From Archangium violaceum (lineage in GTDB: Bacteria; Myxococcota; Myxococcia; Myxococcales; Myxococcaceae), in the NCBI RefSeq assembly GCF_016859125.1, contig NZ_CP069338.1, positions 11,039,501 to 11,103,500 on the forward strand: a stretch of DNA of 64,000 nucleotides. Direction: 5' to 3'. Of the stretch, positions 31,960 through 41,500 are shown piece after piece (position 1 is the first letter of the stretch; each line of letters begins with the position of its first letter). A program made the translations under genes and the position numbers. The notes beneath the pieces were generated by a model that saw only the letters and a program-made list of their open reading frames with translations, had not been told where the DNA came from and did no database searches.

Positions 31960-32164
31960 GGCGATTCCGTGAAAGAAAACGGCCCAGCACCTCTCGCGAG
32001 GGCGGGCCGCACCTGCCGAGGGGAAAGCGCAACGACCCGAGCCTCTCCATCGAGAAGCGGGCCGCACGAGTCAGGGACAGCGCGAGAAGGTGTTGTCACA
32101 CGCTCCCACTCAGGGGAGCGTCATCGTGGGGTTACTACTAACGCTGGTGCGGTCCATCCGTCAA
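31960..32164 (-). promoter_or_regulatory. Leader and probable promoter of the sulfate operon
   Basis: On the minus strand, TTGACG (32164-32159), a 17-bp spacer and TTAGTA (32141-32136) form a plausible promoter. The leader then has an exact 8-bp hairpin with 6-nt loop (32100-32107 with 32114-32121) and two GC-rich direct repeats of about 25 bases (about 32042-32069 and 31989-32013), each holding GTGCGGCCCGC followed by a CTC...GAGAG dyad. The long structured leader suggests RNA- or repressor-level control by sulfur status. I do not recognise a known riboswitch. Confidence 0.45.
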
Positions 32165-32289
32165 GGTGGACGAGATGCCAATATGGCGGATGCCGACCTG
32201 GGACGCTCGCCCACCTGCAGCCCCGGGAGTGTCGAGCCGGTGAAATGACGGCTGGTGCACTCCAGGCCGAATGGGGCAGAACACGCGGT

Positions 32290-33096
32290 GTGCCGACCCT
32301 CACCTCCCTCACCATCTATCCCCTCAAGTCGTGCGCGGGTCTCCCGCTGACCCAGGCCACGGTGGAGCCGCTCGGAATCCAGCATGACCGCCGGTGGATG
32401 GCGGTGCGCTCGGATGGCTCCTGCATGACCGGACGCGAGCTGCCCGCCCTCGTGCGGCTGAAGGCCGTGCCCGGGCCCTCGGGGCTGCACCTGTCGGCTC
32501 CGGGCATGCCGGAGCTCGGGGTCCCCGTCCCGCCCGCCAGCGCGCCCCGGCTCGACGTCACCGTCTGGGATGACACCTGCTCGGCTGCTCGCGCCGACGC
32601 CGACGCCGACCGGTGGCTCTCCGAGTACCTCGGAGAGCCCGCACGGCTCGTGTACGTGGACGCGCGGATGGAGCGCCCGGTGGACCCGAAGTACGCCACC
32701 CCGGAGGACCGGGTCGGCTTCGCCGATGGCTTCCCGTTGCTGCTCATCTCCGAGGCCTCGCTGGCCGATCTGAACCAGCGCCTCTCCCAGCCCGTGCCCA
32801 TGAGCCGGTTCCGTCCCAACCTCGTGGTGGAGGGCTGTGGGGCGTTCGCCGAGGACGGCTGGAAGCGGCTGCGCATCGGCACCGTCGAGCTGGCCGCGGT
32901 CAAACCGTGCGCCCGCTGCGTCTTCACCACCGTGGACCCCGAGACGACCCGGGCCGATCCCCAGCAGGAGCCCCTGCGCACCCTCGCCACCTACCGGCGC
33001 GTCGGGCCCACGAATGGGGTGATGTTCGGTCAGAACATCATCGTGCGGCGTCCGGGGGAGATCCGCGTGGGCGACGCGGTGGAGATCCTCGAGTAG
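32290..33096 (+). CDS. MOSC domain protein (YcbX-like)
   Basis: A 268-residue cytoplasmic protein with a MOSC_N beta-barrel ('LTSLTIYPLKSCAGLPL') and a C-terminal MOSC domain ('MSRFRPNLVVEGCGAFAEDG', 'VKPCARCVFTTVDPET'). The Cys of 'KPCARC' is the conserved MOSC residue thought to bind molybdenum cofactor or carry sulfur. YcbX-type proteins take part in Moco-dependent detoxification of N-hydroxylated compounds. GTG 32290 gives the best family N-terminus; an in-frame ATG at 32245 would add 15 residues. Divergent from the sulfate operon. Confidence 0.85.
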   Translation: MPTLTSLTIYPLKSCAGLPLTQATVEPLGIQHDRRWMAVRSDGSCMTGRELPALVRLKAVPGPSGLHLSAPGMPELGVPVPPASAPRLDVTVWDDTCSAARADADADRWLSEYLGEPARLVYVDARMERPVDPKYATPEDRVGFADGFPLLLISEASLADLNQRLSQPVPMSRFRPNLVVEGCGAFAEDGWKRLRIGTVELAAVKPCARCVFTTVDPETTRADPQQEPLRTLATYRRVGPTNGVMFGQNIIVRRPGEIRVGDAVEILE

Positions 33097-33104
33097 CTCG
33101 GGGT

Positions 33105-33233
33105 GTGTGGCTCGGGGCGGCCGTGACGTCCCTGCTCTTCAGCCTGGGCAGGTTCGCCATCGGCCTGTACCTGGGTGCGGAGCTCACCCAGGCCTACGCC
33201 CGGCGTCACGGCAGCCGCTCGCGCGAGGCGTGA
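33105..33233 (+). CDS. Small single-span membrane protein, hypothetical
   Basis: A possible 42-residue protein from GTG 33105, 8 bases after the MOSC gene: one hydrophobic helix ('TSLLFSLGRFAIGLYLGAEL') and a basic tail ('AYARRHGSRSREA'). No family recognised. It could be a real small protein co-transcribed with the MOSC gene, or a chance frame. Confidence 0.3.
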   Translation: MWLGAAVTSLLFSLGRFAIGLYLGAELTQAYARRHGSRSREA

Positions 33234-33255
33234 CGCCAGGGCACGTGGAGTCCCA

Positions 33256-33945
33256 CTACGCCTTCGGCGTCTCCTGCTGCTGCTGCTCCGGCTTCTTCGT
33301 GGAGATGATCGAGTCGATCTTCCGCGTCAGGCGATCCAGCTCGCGGTTGATGGCCTCCACCTGCGACTGGCTCGCCACGCCGCCCACCACCTTCACCATC
33401 CGGCTCTGCAGCACCGTGAGGCGCTGGCGGACCTCGCCGCCCACCCACGTCGCCTTCTTCTCCAGCTCCTTCACCGCCGGCTTCTCGCGCAGCTCGTTCA
33501 CGTTCAGCCGCTGCAGCACCTCGCGGCCGGACTCACGGCCCCGCGACACCAGCGTCTGAAAGGCCTTCTGCGCCTCCGCCTCGAGCTGCTCGATCTGCTT
33601 TTGCGCGTGCTCCAGCTGAACCTTCACAAATGACGCCACCTGGCCGGCGGTCTCGGTCACCACCGTCTCCGCCTTCGCCGCCTCGGCCTTCACCGCCTCG
33701 GCCACCTTCTCCACCACAGGTGCCTCGACATTCGCGGGCTCGGCCTTCGCGGGCTCGGCCGCATTCTCGGCCACCGGCGCCTCCACCGTCACGCTGACCG
33801 CCTCGGTCTTCACGGGCTCGGCCGCATTCTCGGCCACCGGCGCATCGGCCTTCGCCACGACCTCGACCGTCACCGTCTCGGTCTTCGCCTGGGCCGCGTT
33901 CTCCTGGTTGGACGCCTCGCTCTTCGCATTCTTGTTCTTCGCCAT
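33256..33945 (-). CDS. Phasin-like coiled-coil protein with Ala/Glu/Pro repeats
   Basis: A 229-residue hydrophilic protein from ATG 33945 (AGAGGAGAG upstream). Residues 1-110 are low complexity, with repeats such as 'PVAENAAEPVKTEAVSVTVE' and 'PVAENAAEPAKAE', partly duplicated at DNA level. The second half is helical: 'VKVQLEHAQKQIEQLEAEAQ', 'EVLQRLNVNELREKPAV' and 'AINRELDRLTRKIDSII'. The helical half and composition resemble phasins and polyhydroxyalkanoate-granule proteins, but no diagnostic motif is visible, so the function is uncertain. Confidence 0.7.
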   Translation of the reverse strand: MAKNKNAKSEASNQENAAQAKTETVTVEVVAKADAPVAENAAEPVKTEAVSVTVEAPVAENAAEPAKAEPANVEAPVVEKVAEAVKAEAAKAETVVTETAGQVASFVKVQLEHAQKQIEQLEAEAQKAFQTLVSRGRESGREVLQRLNVNELREKPAVKELEKKATWVGGEVRQRLTVLQSRMVKVVGGVASQSQVEAINRELDRLTRKIDSIISTKKPEQQQQETPKA

Positions 33946-34185
33946 GATTGCTCTCTCCTCTGCTGGACGCATGGAGAGGTAACGCATCGCGTCAACTCCG
34001 TCAACAGACCGTGACGCAACGCGACATCATTTGGGGCCAAAGTGAGGAGCGGGCAGGCGGGCCAGCGCGAGGTTCCGGGTAGAAATGCTCGTGGGAGCAG
34101 GGAGATTCCGTCATTCGACTCCGGGATCGTTCCCCTCCAGGCTCCCACCCCTCCGTATTCCCCTCTCCTCTGGAGATATCACCGC

Positions 34186-36381
34186 ATGCGTAAGCTCCTC
34201 TTCACCGGCGCGGGTGTGGCCGCGCTCGTGTCCGCCTCGTGCGCGACGACCACCCAGGAGGTCCGCACGACGGGCGACAACCAGCCCACCGCGTCCAGCG
34301 CGCCCGCCCCCAAGGCCACGAACCCGTTGCTGGCCCGGTGGTCCGGCCCGTACGGCGGCGTGCCCGCGTTCGACCAGGTCAAGGTCGAGCACTTCAAGCC
34401 CGCGCTCGAGGCCTCCATCGAGGAGAACCGCCGGGAGATCGCCGCGATCGCCAACAACCCGGACGCGCCGACCTTCGAGAACACCATCGTCGCGCTGGAG
34501 GATGCCGGCCGGACCTACAACGACGTGAGCACGATCTTCGGCATCTGGAGCTCGTCCATGAACGGGCCCGAGTTCCAGGTCATCGAGCGGGAGATGGCCC
34601 CCAGGCTCGCGGCCTTCGCCGATGAGATTGCCCAGAACGAGAAGCTCTTCCAGCGCGTCGAGGCGGTCTACACCTCGCCCGACAAGGCGAAGCTGACCCC
34701 CGAGCAGCAGCGGCTCGTCTGGGTCCACTACACGGGCCTCGTGCGCTCGGGCGCGAAGCTCGACGCGGCGGCGAAGAAGCGCCTGGCGGACATCAACCAG
34801 CGCCTCGCCTCGCTCTACACCGACTTCAGCCAGAACGTGCTGGCCGACGAGGAGAACCATGTCGTCGTCCTCGAGTCGGAGGCGGACCTGGCCGGCCTGC
34901 CCGAGTCCGTCCGCACCGGTGCCGCGGCCGCCGCCGAGTCGCGCGGCATGCCGGGCAAGTGGGTCATCACCAACACGCGCTCCTCCATGGAGCCGTTCCT
35001 GACGTACTCGTCCCGCCGGGACCTGCGGGAGAAGGTCTGGCGCAACTACGTCAACCGGGGTGACAACGGCGACGCCCGCGACAACAACAAGCTCATCACC
35101 GAGATCCTCAAGCTGCGCGCCGAGCGGGCGAAGCTGCTGGGCTACGCGACGCATGCCCACTGGCGGCTCGAGAACACCATGGCCAAGACGCCCGAGCGCG
35201 CCATGGCGCTGATGGAGGCGGTGTGGACTCCCGCCGTGGCCCGCGTCCGCGAGGAGGTCGCCGACATGCAGGCGATCGCCAACAAGGAGGGCGCGAAGCT
35301 GAAGATCGAGCCCTGGGACTACCGCTACTACGCGGAGAAGGTCCGCAAGGCGAAGTACGACCTCGACGAGAACGAGGTGAAGCCGTACCTGCAGCTCGAG
35401 AAGCTGCGCGAGGGCATGTTCTGGGTGGCAGGCGAGCTGTTCGGCTTCTCGTTCACGCCGGTGAGCAACGTGCCGGTCTTCCACCCCGACGTGCGCGTCT
35501 GGGAGGTGAAGGACAAGACGAGCGGCAAGCACGTGGGCCTGTGGTACTTCGATCCGTATGCGCGGCCCGGCAAGCGCTCCGGCGCGTGGATGAACGCCTA
35601 CCGGAACCAGGAGCGGTTCAAGGGCGACATCTCCACCATCGTCTCCAACAACTCCAACTTCATGAAGGGCAAGCCGGGCGAGCCGGTGCTGATCAGCTGG
35701 ACCGACGCCCAGACCCTGTTCCACGAGTTCGGCCACGCACTGCACGGCCTGGCCTCCAACGTGACGTACCCGACGCTCTCGGGCACGTCGGTGGCGCGTG
35801 ACTACGTGGAGTTCCCCTCGCAGCTGCTGGAGCACTGGCTCTCCACGCCCGAGGTACTGAACACGTACGCCGTGCATTATCAGACGGGCAAGCCCATCCC
35901 GGCGGCGCTGGTGGCGAAGATCGAGAAGGCCGCCACCTTCAACCAGGGCTTCGGCACGGTCGAGTACCTGTCGAGCGCCCTGGTGGACATGAAGCTGCAC
36001 CTGGCGGGCGACAAGACGATCGATCCGGATGCCTTCGAGCGCGACACGCTGGGAGCGCTCGGGATGCCGAAGGAGATCGTCATGCGGCATCGCACGCCGC
36101 AGTTCGGCCACGTCTTCGCGGGCGACGGGTACTCGGCGGGCTACTACAGCTATCTCTGGTCCGACACGCTCACGGCCGACGCCTACGAGGCCTTCACCGA
36201 GGGCAAGGGCGCCTATGACCGGGACGTGGCCGAGCGGCTGCGCAAGAACGTCTTCTCGGTGGGCAACACGGTGGATCCCGCCGAGGCCTATCGCTCCTTC
36301 CGCGGCAAGGAGGCCGGCACCGACGCGTTGATGCGCAAGCGCGGCTTCCCGGTCCCGGTGAAGAACAAGAAGGCGAACTGA
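34186..36381 (+). CDS. M3 family oligopeptidase lipoprotein (peptidyl-dipeptidase Dcp/OpdA type)
   Basis: A 731-residue zinc peptidase. It starts with a lipoprotein signal ('LLFTGAGVAALVSASCATT'), unusual against the cytoplasmic OpdA but like the periplasmic Dcp group, so it is probably attached to a membrane facing the periplasm or outside. The zinc site is 'AQTLFHEFGHALHGLASN' (HExGH) with a distal Glu in 'YVEFPSQLLEHW'. 'GDGYSAGYYSYLWSDTLTAD' is the substrate-binding Tyr/Gly loop. It should degrade short peptides, which fits a predatory lifestyle. Confidence 0.94.
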   Translation: MRKLLFTGAGVAALVSASCATTTQEVRTTGDNQPTASSAPAPKATNPLLARWSGPYGGVPAFDQVKVEHFKPALEASIEENRREIAAIANNPDAPTFENTIVALEDAGRTYNDVSTIFGIWSSSMNGPEFQVIEREMAPRLAAFADEIAQNEKLFQRVEAVYTSPDKAKLTPEQQRLVWVHYTGLVRSGAKLDAAAKKRLADINQRLASLYTDFSQNVLADEENHVVVLESEADLAGLPESVRTGAAAAAESRGMPGKWVITNTRSSMEPFLTYSSRRDLREKVWRNYVNRGDNGDARDNNKLITEILKLRAERAKLLGYATHAHWRLENTMAKTPERAMALMEAVWTPAVARVREEVADMQAIANKEGAKLKIEPWDYRYYAEKVRKAKYDLDENEVKPYLQLEKLREGMFWVAGELFGFSFTPVSNVPVFHPDVRVWEVKDKTSGKHVGLWYFDPYARPGKRSGAWMNAYRNQERFKGDISTIVSNNSNFMKGKPGEPVLISWTDAQTLFHEFGHALHGLASNVTYPTLSGTSVARDYVEFPSQLLEHWLSTPEVLNTYAVHYQTGKPIPAALVAKIEKAATFNQGFGTVEYLSSALVDMKLHLAGDKTIDPDAFERDTLGALGMPKEIVMRHRTPQFGHVFAGDGYSAGYYSYLWSDTLTADAYEAFTEGKGAYDRDVAERLRKNVFSVGNTVDPAEAYRSFRGKEAGTDALMRKRGFPVPVKNKKAN

Positions 36382-36383
36382 GC

Positions 36384-36457
36384 CCCGACGGGATTCGAAC
36401 CCGTAGACGAGGCGATAGAAAACCCCAAGCAGGACGCGCTGTTACCCGCTATCGCCT
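36384..36457 (-). other. tRNA T-arm-like scar with flanking inverted repeat (possible attachment-site remnant)
   Basis: On the minus strand 36385-36402 forms a tRNA-like T-arm (ACGGG-TTCGAAT-CCCGT) followed by a 7-base acceptor-like segment, but no D-arm, anticodon stem or matching 5' acceptor is found upstream, so it is not a working tRNA. Next to it AGGCGATAG (36410-36418) and CTATCGCCT (36449-36457) form a perfect 9-bp inverted repeat around 30 bases. A tRNA 3' end beside a dyad is what integrase attachment sites often look like. Confidence 0.4.
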
Positions 36458-36594
36458 TGATTTTCCTCGGGTTCGTCATCCCGGCGAGGTATGGCTGGGG
36501 AGGGGCAGGTGGGGGAGCGCGAGTGGGAGTACCGGCGCAAGCACTTGGAACGACCCACGCGGCCTGCGAAGCGGTCCCCGGCGCAGGGGCCACC

Positions 36595-36921
36595 TCAGCT
36601 CGCGTGGTGTTGAGAGCAGGGCCGCGGTTGCCCACAGGCCCAAGCCCTCTGCCTCTCCCCTGAGGGGAGCGCAGCCTGAGCAGGCGTGTGCCGAAAGGGA
36701 GGGTGCCCCCCTCGGTGCCCGGACCGCACACCCGCAGGGTGCGGTCGGCGGGGTCGTGGGCGGAATCGGGCGGCGTCTTCGGGTACGTCCAGCGGTGGCA
36801 CGTCTTCGCCGCAGCCCGCCGCGCCGAGCACCGCCACGAACACGAGCACCCCGATGGAGCCCACACGTCCCGGCACGGGCACGAGCCCTGCCCTGCGTTG
36901 GGTGGATGAGGGACCGCGCAT
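36595..36921 (-). CDS. Possible small lipoprotein or N-terminal remnant
   Basis: A 108-residue frame contains a convincing lipoprotein signal ('SIGVLVFVAVLGAAGCGED') followed by 'VPPLDVPEDA', then Arg/Pro/His-rich sequence that looks out of frame. It may be the start of a decayed lipoprotein gene. The remaining 36382-37016 stretch holds only this and the tRNA-like scar. Confidence 0.3.
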   Translation of the reverse strand: MRGPSSTQRRAGLVPVPGRVGSIGVLVFVAVLGAAGCGEDVPPLDVPEDAARFRPRPRRPHPAGVRSGHRGGHPPFRHTPAQAALPSGERQRAWACGQPRPCSQHHAS

Positions 36922-37016
36922 CGACAGCTCCCCCTCCTGGCCCGGAAGCCTACGTCGGGCCCGCCTGACACGGGTCGTTTTCGTGAAAGCAGAGCGGAGG
37001 GGGAGCAGGAGCCGCG

Positions 37017-38345
37017 TTACGGCAAGTGGGGCTCGTCGAGCGGGAGCAGATAACGCTTGTACACCCAGTGGGCGATCTTCTTGCCGAGACCCGCCCCCAC
37101 CTCTCCCGAGTGGCGGAAGTGCATGCCGCCCCAGACCCGAGCGCTCACCACCTCATCGACGGCATCCGAGACGTGGAGGAAGGTCCGGGTGCCGCAGGAC
37201 GCGCTCGTGACACGCAAGGGCTGCTTCAGCCGGCCAGGGAAGAACTTCGCGAGCACGTACACCCCGGCGCCGCTGACCATGGGATGGCCCGCCGGATACT
37301 CCTGATTCGGAGGGGTGGTGAGGAAGGGCGTCCAGCTCACATCGCCGTTCTCACGAATCACCGTGATGGGGCGCCAGAAGTTCCACCTGTTCTTGTTCTC
37401 GATGTTGGAGATGATCGCGTCAGCCTGCACGAGCGCGAGGATCGCGAAGATGCGAGCGCTCTCGTACAACCCGGTGCCATGATCCAGGACGAGCTGCTGG
37501 GCGATCAGGCCGGGCGAGCCGAAGTTGCTCTCCACACACGTGCCCCACCAATGCGCGGCGAGGGACTGGTCCGCGGTGCGAACCGTGCTCTGGATGTCAC
37601 CATAAGCCCGGGTCTCCGCGACGTCCCTCTGGAACCGCTCGCTGGTGATGTCCAGAGGAGGGGGCGACATGAACTGCGAGGCCTGGATCAGCGTCCAGGG
37701 CGTCACCCGGTTCCACCAGAAGAAGGGCGGGAGGTTGTTGGACGGCCAGGGCGGCACGGGCCGCCAGACACCGGGCGCGGGAGCGGGAAAGGTGTACTGG
37801 AGATTGTCCGGGTTGTTCCAGCCATCATTGGCGCGCACCGTCCAGAGTTGCTCCGCCGCCGCCTCGCCGACCCGGATGCCCTCCTCCTTCGCGGGACCGT
37901 CCGGAATGGACGCGAGGGAGGTGGTATAGAGCGTCTCGATCTGCCCGAGCAGCGCGGTGTTCTCCGGGTGGACCGTCTGGGTGTAGCGGCGCAGGGTCCA
38001 ATGCGCGGCGGCGGAGGCCGCGGCCTCGGGGGACGCACCGGCGGAGGCGGGCACGGGGGGCAGATAGGTGGTGTATCGCCGCGAGCCGGGAATGGAGTTG
38101 AGCGCGTCATGCATCGCGACGTGCATCAGGGCCGCGCCGCGCGTGTGTGGCGTGAACCGCGGCGTCGGCTCGAGCCTCAACATCAGGTGGTTCCATTCGG
38201 CGACCACGTTGGCATGGGCCGCGCATGGCGCGGCGACCATGAGCCCCACGAGAAGCACCGCAGCCAGGGCTCCCTGGCGGTGACGAGGTTTCCCTCGAGG
38301 CCTTTGTTCCCAAACTCTTCCCCATGCAGCCACGACGTGCGTCAT
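37017..38345 (-). CDS. Vanadium-dependent haloperoxidase / PAP2-like secreted protein
   Basis: A 442-residue exported protein. ATG 38345 has GGGAGGAAC 6 bases upstream; after a basic N-terminus a hydrophobic stretch ('GALAAVLLVGLMVAAPCAAH') acts as signal. The vanadate/phosphate pocket is seen as 'IENKNRWNFWRPITVIR' (Lys, Arg), 'PNQEYPAGHPMVSGAGVY' (P-A-G-H block) and 'SARVWGGMHFRHSGEVG' (Arg, His). These are the three blocks shared by vanadium haloperoxidases and PAP2 phosphatases. Length favours the bacterial haloperoxidase-like group; halide use is not readable. Confidence 0.85.
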   Translation of the reverse strand: MTHVVAAWGRVWEQRPRGKPRHRQGALAAVLLVGLMVAAPCAAHANVVAEWNHLMLRLEPTPRFTPHTRGAALMHVAMHDALNSIPGSRRYTTYLPPVPASAGASPEAAASAAAHWTLRRYTQTVHPENTALLGQIETLYTTSLASIPDGPAKEEGIRVGEAAAEQLWTVRANDGWNNPDNLQYTFPAPAPGVWRPVPPWPSNNLPPFFWWNRVTPWTLIQASQFMSPPPLDITSERFQRDVAETRAYGDIQSTVRTADQSLAAHWWGTCVESNFGSPGLIAQQLVLDHGTGLYESARIFAILALVQADAIISNIENKNRWNFWRPITVIRENGDVSWTPFLTTPPNQEYPAGHPMVSGAGVYVLAKFFPGRLKQPLRVTSASCGTRTFLHVSDAVDEVVSARVWGGMHFRHSGEVGAGLGKKIAHWVYKRYLLPLDEPHLP

Positions 38346-38515
38346 TGGCGTTCCTCCCAGAGCCATGTGTTCATGAGACAGCCAGCGCGGCGAAACTCCG
38401 CGCGCGAGCTGGCGAGGAGGACCCGGACAGGAGCCCTCGCCAGCCTCCGCTGATCCCGCGCCATGATGACAGTGTTATCCGGAGGGCCGCAACTTCCCGG
38501 GACCGCGTCACACCG

Positions 38516-41500
38516 CTATGCCAGCGGCAACTTCAGTGTGGCCGTTGCCCCCCTCCCCGGCCCTTCACTCTCCAGCGTGAGCTGCCCGCCCAGCATTCGC
38601 GCAGCCAACGAGCTCGAGTGCAGGCCCAGACCATGGCCCCCCTCGCGGGTGGTGAACCCCTGGGTGAAGAGCCGCGCGCGCAACTCCGGTGCGATGCCCA
38701 TGCCGCTGTCCACCACCTGGATGCGCGCCATGTCGTCCACGGCATCGAGCCGCACGTGCAGGTTGCGCTGACTGGTGGGGACCGAGGCCATCGCGTTCCT
38801 GGCGTTGCTGATGAGGTTGATCAGGATCTGCAACACCTTGTGCTTGTCCACACGCACCTCGGGTAATGTGGACAGCTCCTGGACGATGTTGACGCCATGG
38901 CGTTTGAGCGCGGGCAGCTGGATGCTCAATGCGTCCTTGACGAGGCTCGACAGATCGCACTCCTCGGTGACCATCGTGCTGCGGGCGTAGGTCTGCTGCA
39001 CCTGGACGATGGCCCGCACGTGGTCGATGTGCTTGTTCATCGCGTCCAGGCCCTCCTGCAGCGCCGCGTGCTCGTGGAGCAGCTCGTCGGCGAGGACCGA
39101 GAGGTAACCCGGCAGCTGGGTGCCGCGGGGATCGCGGGTGAGGAAGTCGGAGAGGGCGCCCTGGTGCTGTTCGAACATCGAGGAGACCTGCTTCACCCGC
39201 CGCATGCGCGAGGCTCTCACCGTCTGGGTCAGGACCTGGACGTTGATGATGGCGCTGGTGAGGACGTTGCCCACGTTGTGGAGCACGTTGGTGGCCACCT
39301 CGGCCATACCCGCCGCGCGCGCCGTGTCCACCAGCTGGGTCTGGGCGTGCCGGAGCTCCCGTGTGCGCTCCTCCACCCGCTTCTCCAACTCGTCGTTGGC
39401 GCGGCGCAGGGCGGACTCGGCACGCTGGAGATCGGTGTACAGCCGCGCGTTCTCGATGGAGATGGTGGCCTGGGAGGCGAGGTGTCCGAGCAGGGAGGTG
39501 CGCGCGGGGGTGAAGGCGTTGCTGGCCAGGCTGTTCTCCAGGTAGAGCACCCCCCGGAACTCCTCCTGGCGCACCAGGGGAAGGCACAGCACCGAGCGAG
39601 CCCCGCCGCGCTGGAGCCACGCATCGGCGGAGAACGGGTGGGGCTGGGAGGCATCGCCGATGAGCACGTGCTCCCGTGTGCGCCGGACGTAGGAGATGAG
39701 GGTCCACGGCAGGCGCTCGTCCCGCGGGCCGGCGGACTCATCCAGCGAGGAGTCCGCGAGGGCCACCACCGAGAGAGCGTCACCCTGCGGGAGCAGCAGG
39801 GCGCCCCGCTGGGCGCCGGCGTTCTCGATGGCCACCCGCAGCAGCGTGTCCCCCAGCCTGTCCAGGACGATCTCCCCTGAGATGGCTTGCTGGGCCTTCA
39901 CCACGGTGAGCGCGTCGATGTGCGCGGAGTTCGTGTCCGTGGTGGTCGCCTCCTCGGGCGAGAGGGCGGGCGGGGGCGGCCATTGGGCATCCAGGTGCTG
40001 GACCTTGCCCAAGGCGCCCCAACGCAGGTAGGCCTCCCGGGCCTTGCGGGCGTAGGCCTCGGCGATGGTGGGCACTGCGCGCTCGGTCCAGAAGCGGGCC
40101 GCCAGCTCGCTGGCCAGGGCCAGGTCATGGATGCGTCCCTGCTCGCGGGCAGCCTGGATGGCCTCTTCGTAGGCGCGGAGGGCCTCGACGTCATGACCCT
40201 GGAGGCGGGCCAGCTCCGCGGACACCATTCGCTCGAGCGCGCGGAAGTTCTCGGGGCAATGGCCCGTCCACTCCGAGAGCCGCGCATGGTGCCCACGGAT
40301 GGCCTCGAGGGCGGTGCCCCTCGACTCCGGCGCCATCTTCCCGTAGCAGGCGGCCAGGGTCAGGGCATGGAAGAAGTGGAACTGCAGGAGCTGGATGCGG
40401 CCCAGCAACGACCAGCTCAGCTGGGCGGCCCTGTCCGCAGCCTCCCGCGCCTCGTCGTACGCCCCGCCCATGAAGCGCGACTGCATCTTGAGGAGCCAGT
40501 ACAGGCACCGGGCGATGCTCGTGCGCTCCGGCGTCAGCCTGGCTTCGAAGGCCTCCTCGGTGAAGTCATCTCCGTTCAGTGACTGGAACGAGACGGTGCG
40601 CCCCCGGAGCTGCTGAGTGAAACGCTGGTAGATGTGGACGACGTCCCGCACGTCCACGAAGCCGCTCATCCGCACGAAGTCCATCCGCGCGATCGACTCC
40701 TGATAGACCTCCTCCAGGGAGTGCCCCAGGGTGAGCCGCTGCGAGACGATGTGCGTGCAGCAGAAGCCGGCGACCAGGAAATCGCTGGCCTGGAGCGCGT
40801 ACTGGAAGGCCCCGCGCAGGAAGCCCAGGGAGTCGGAGATGGGCTGGAGCCAGTGGCTGATCATCCCCATGCCGAAGAACGCCCTTGCCCGGAGCGCGAC
40901 CGCGTCGTAGCGCTCGGCGAGCGCACAGGCGAGCTGGCCAAAGGCCAGGCTCTCCCGGTAACGCTTGAAGGCAAGCCCCAGCACCATCCCATACGAGGAG
41001 TACCCGTGGACGGAGGCCGGCGTGTTGCCATGCCGGATGCTGAGACAGACCAACTTGCACAGGTGGAGCAGGTGCAGGTGAGGGTCCGTGTTGAGCGCCG
41101 GCGAGTACAGTGCCACCAGGAGGCTCATCACCGCCTCCTTGACGGGATCGCTCAGGCGGGGCAGCTCGACAAGGCTGGAGATGGACCTCTCCCCCAACAG
41201 CGCCCCCACCTCCTCGTGGGCGGCCACTACTTCCTCCCAGGAGGGCCGCGGGGAGAGCGGCATTCCCATCATCGACAGGCCCTCCAGGAGGCTGGCGACG
41301 GCCACCTGGTTCTCGCCGGCGGCAACGTGGAGGTCGCACTTCAGCCGGTAGAGCGCGGCCATCTCCGCCGGAGTGCGCGTCCGGCCTCGGAGCTCCTCCA
41401 CCATGCGGCGCGCCTGGGCGGCGTTGCCGCTCATGAACTCGCAACTCGCGTGATCCAGCCGGAGCTTGAAGGCCAGCGCGTGATCCACCGCCCAGGGATC

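Noticed and set aside
36384-36457. Functional tRNA gene on the minus strand
   Set aside because: T-arm folds, but no anticodon stem, D-arm or matching 5' acceptor could be built, so only a remnant is claimed.
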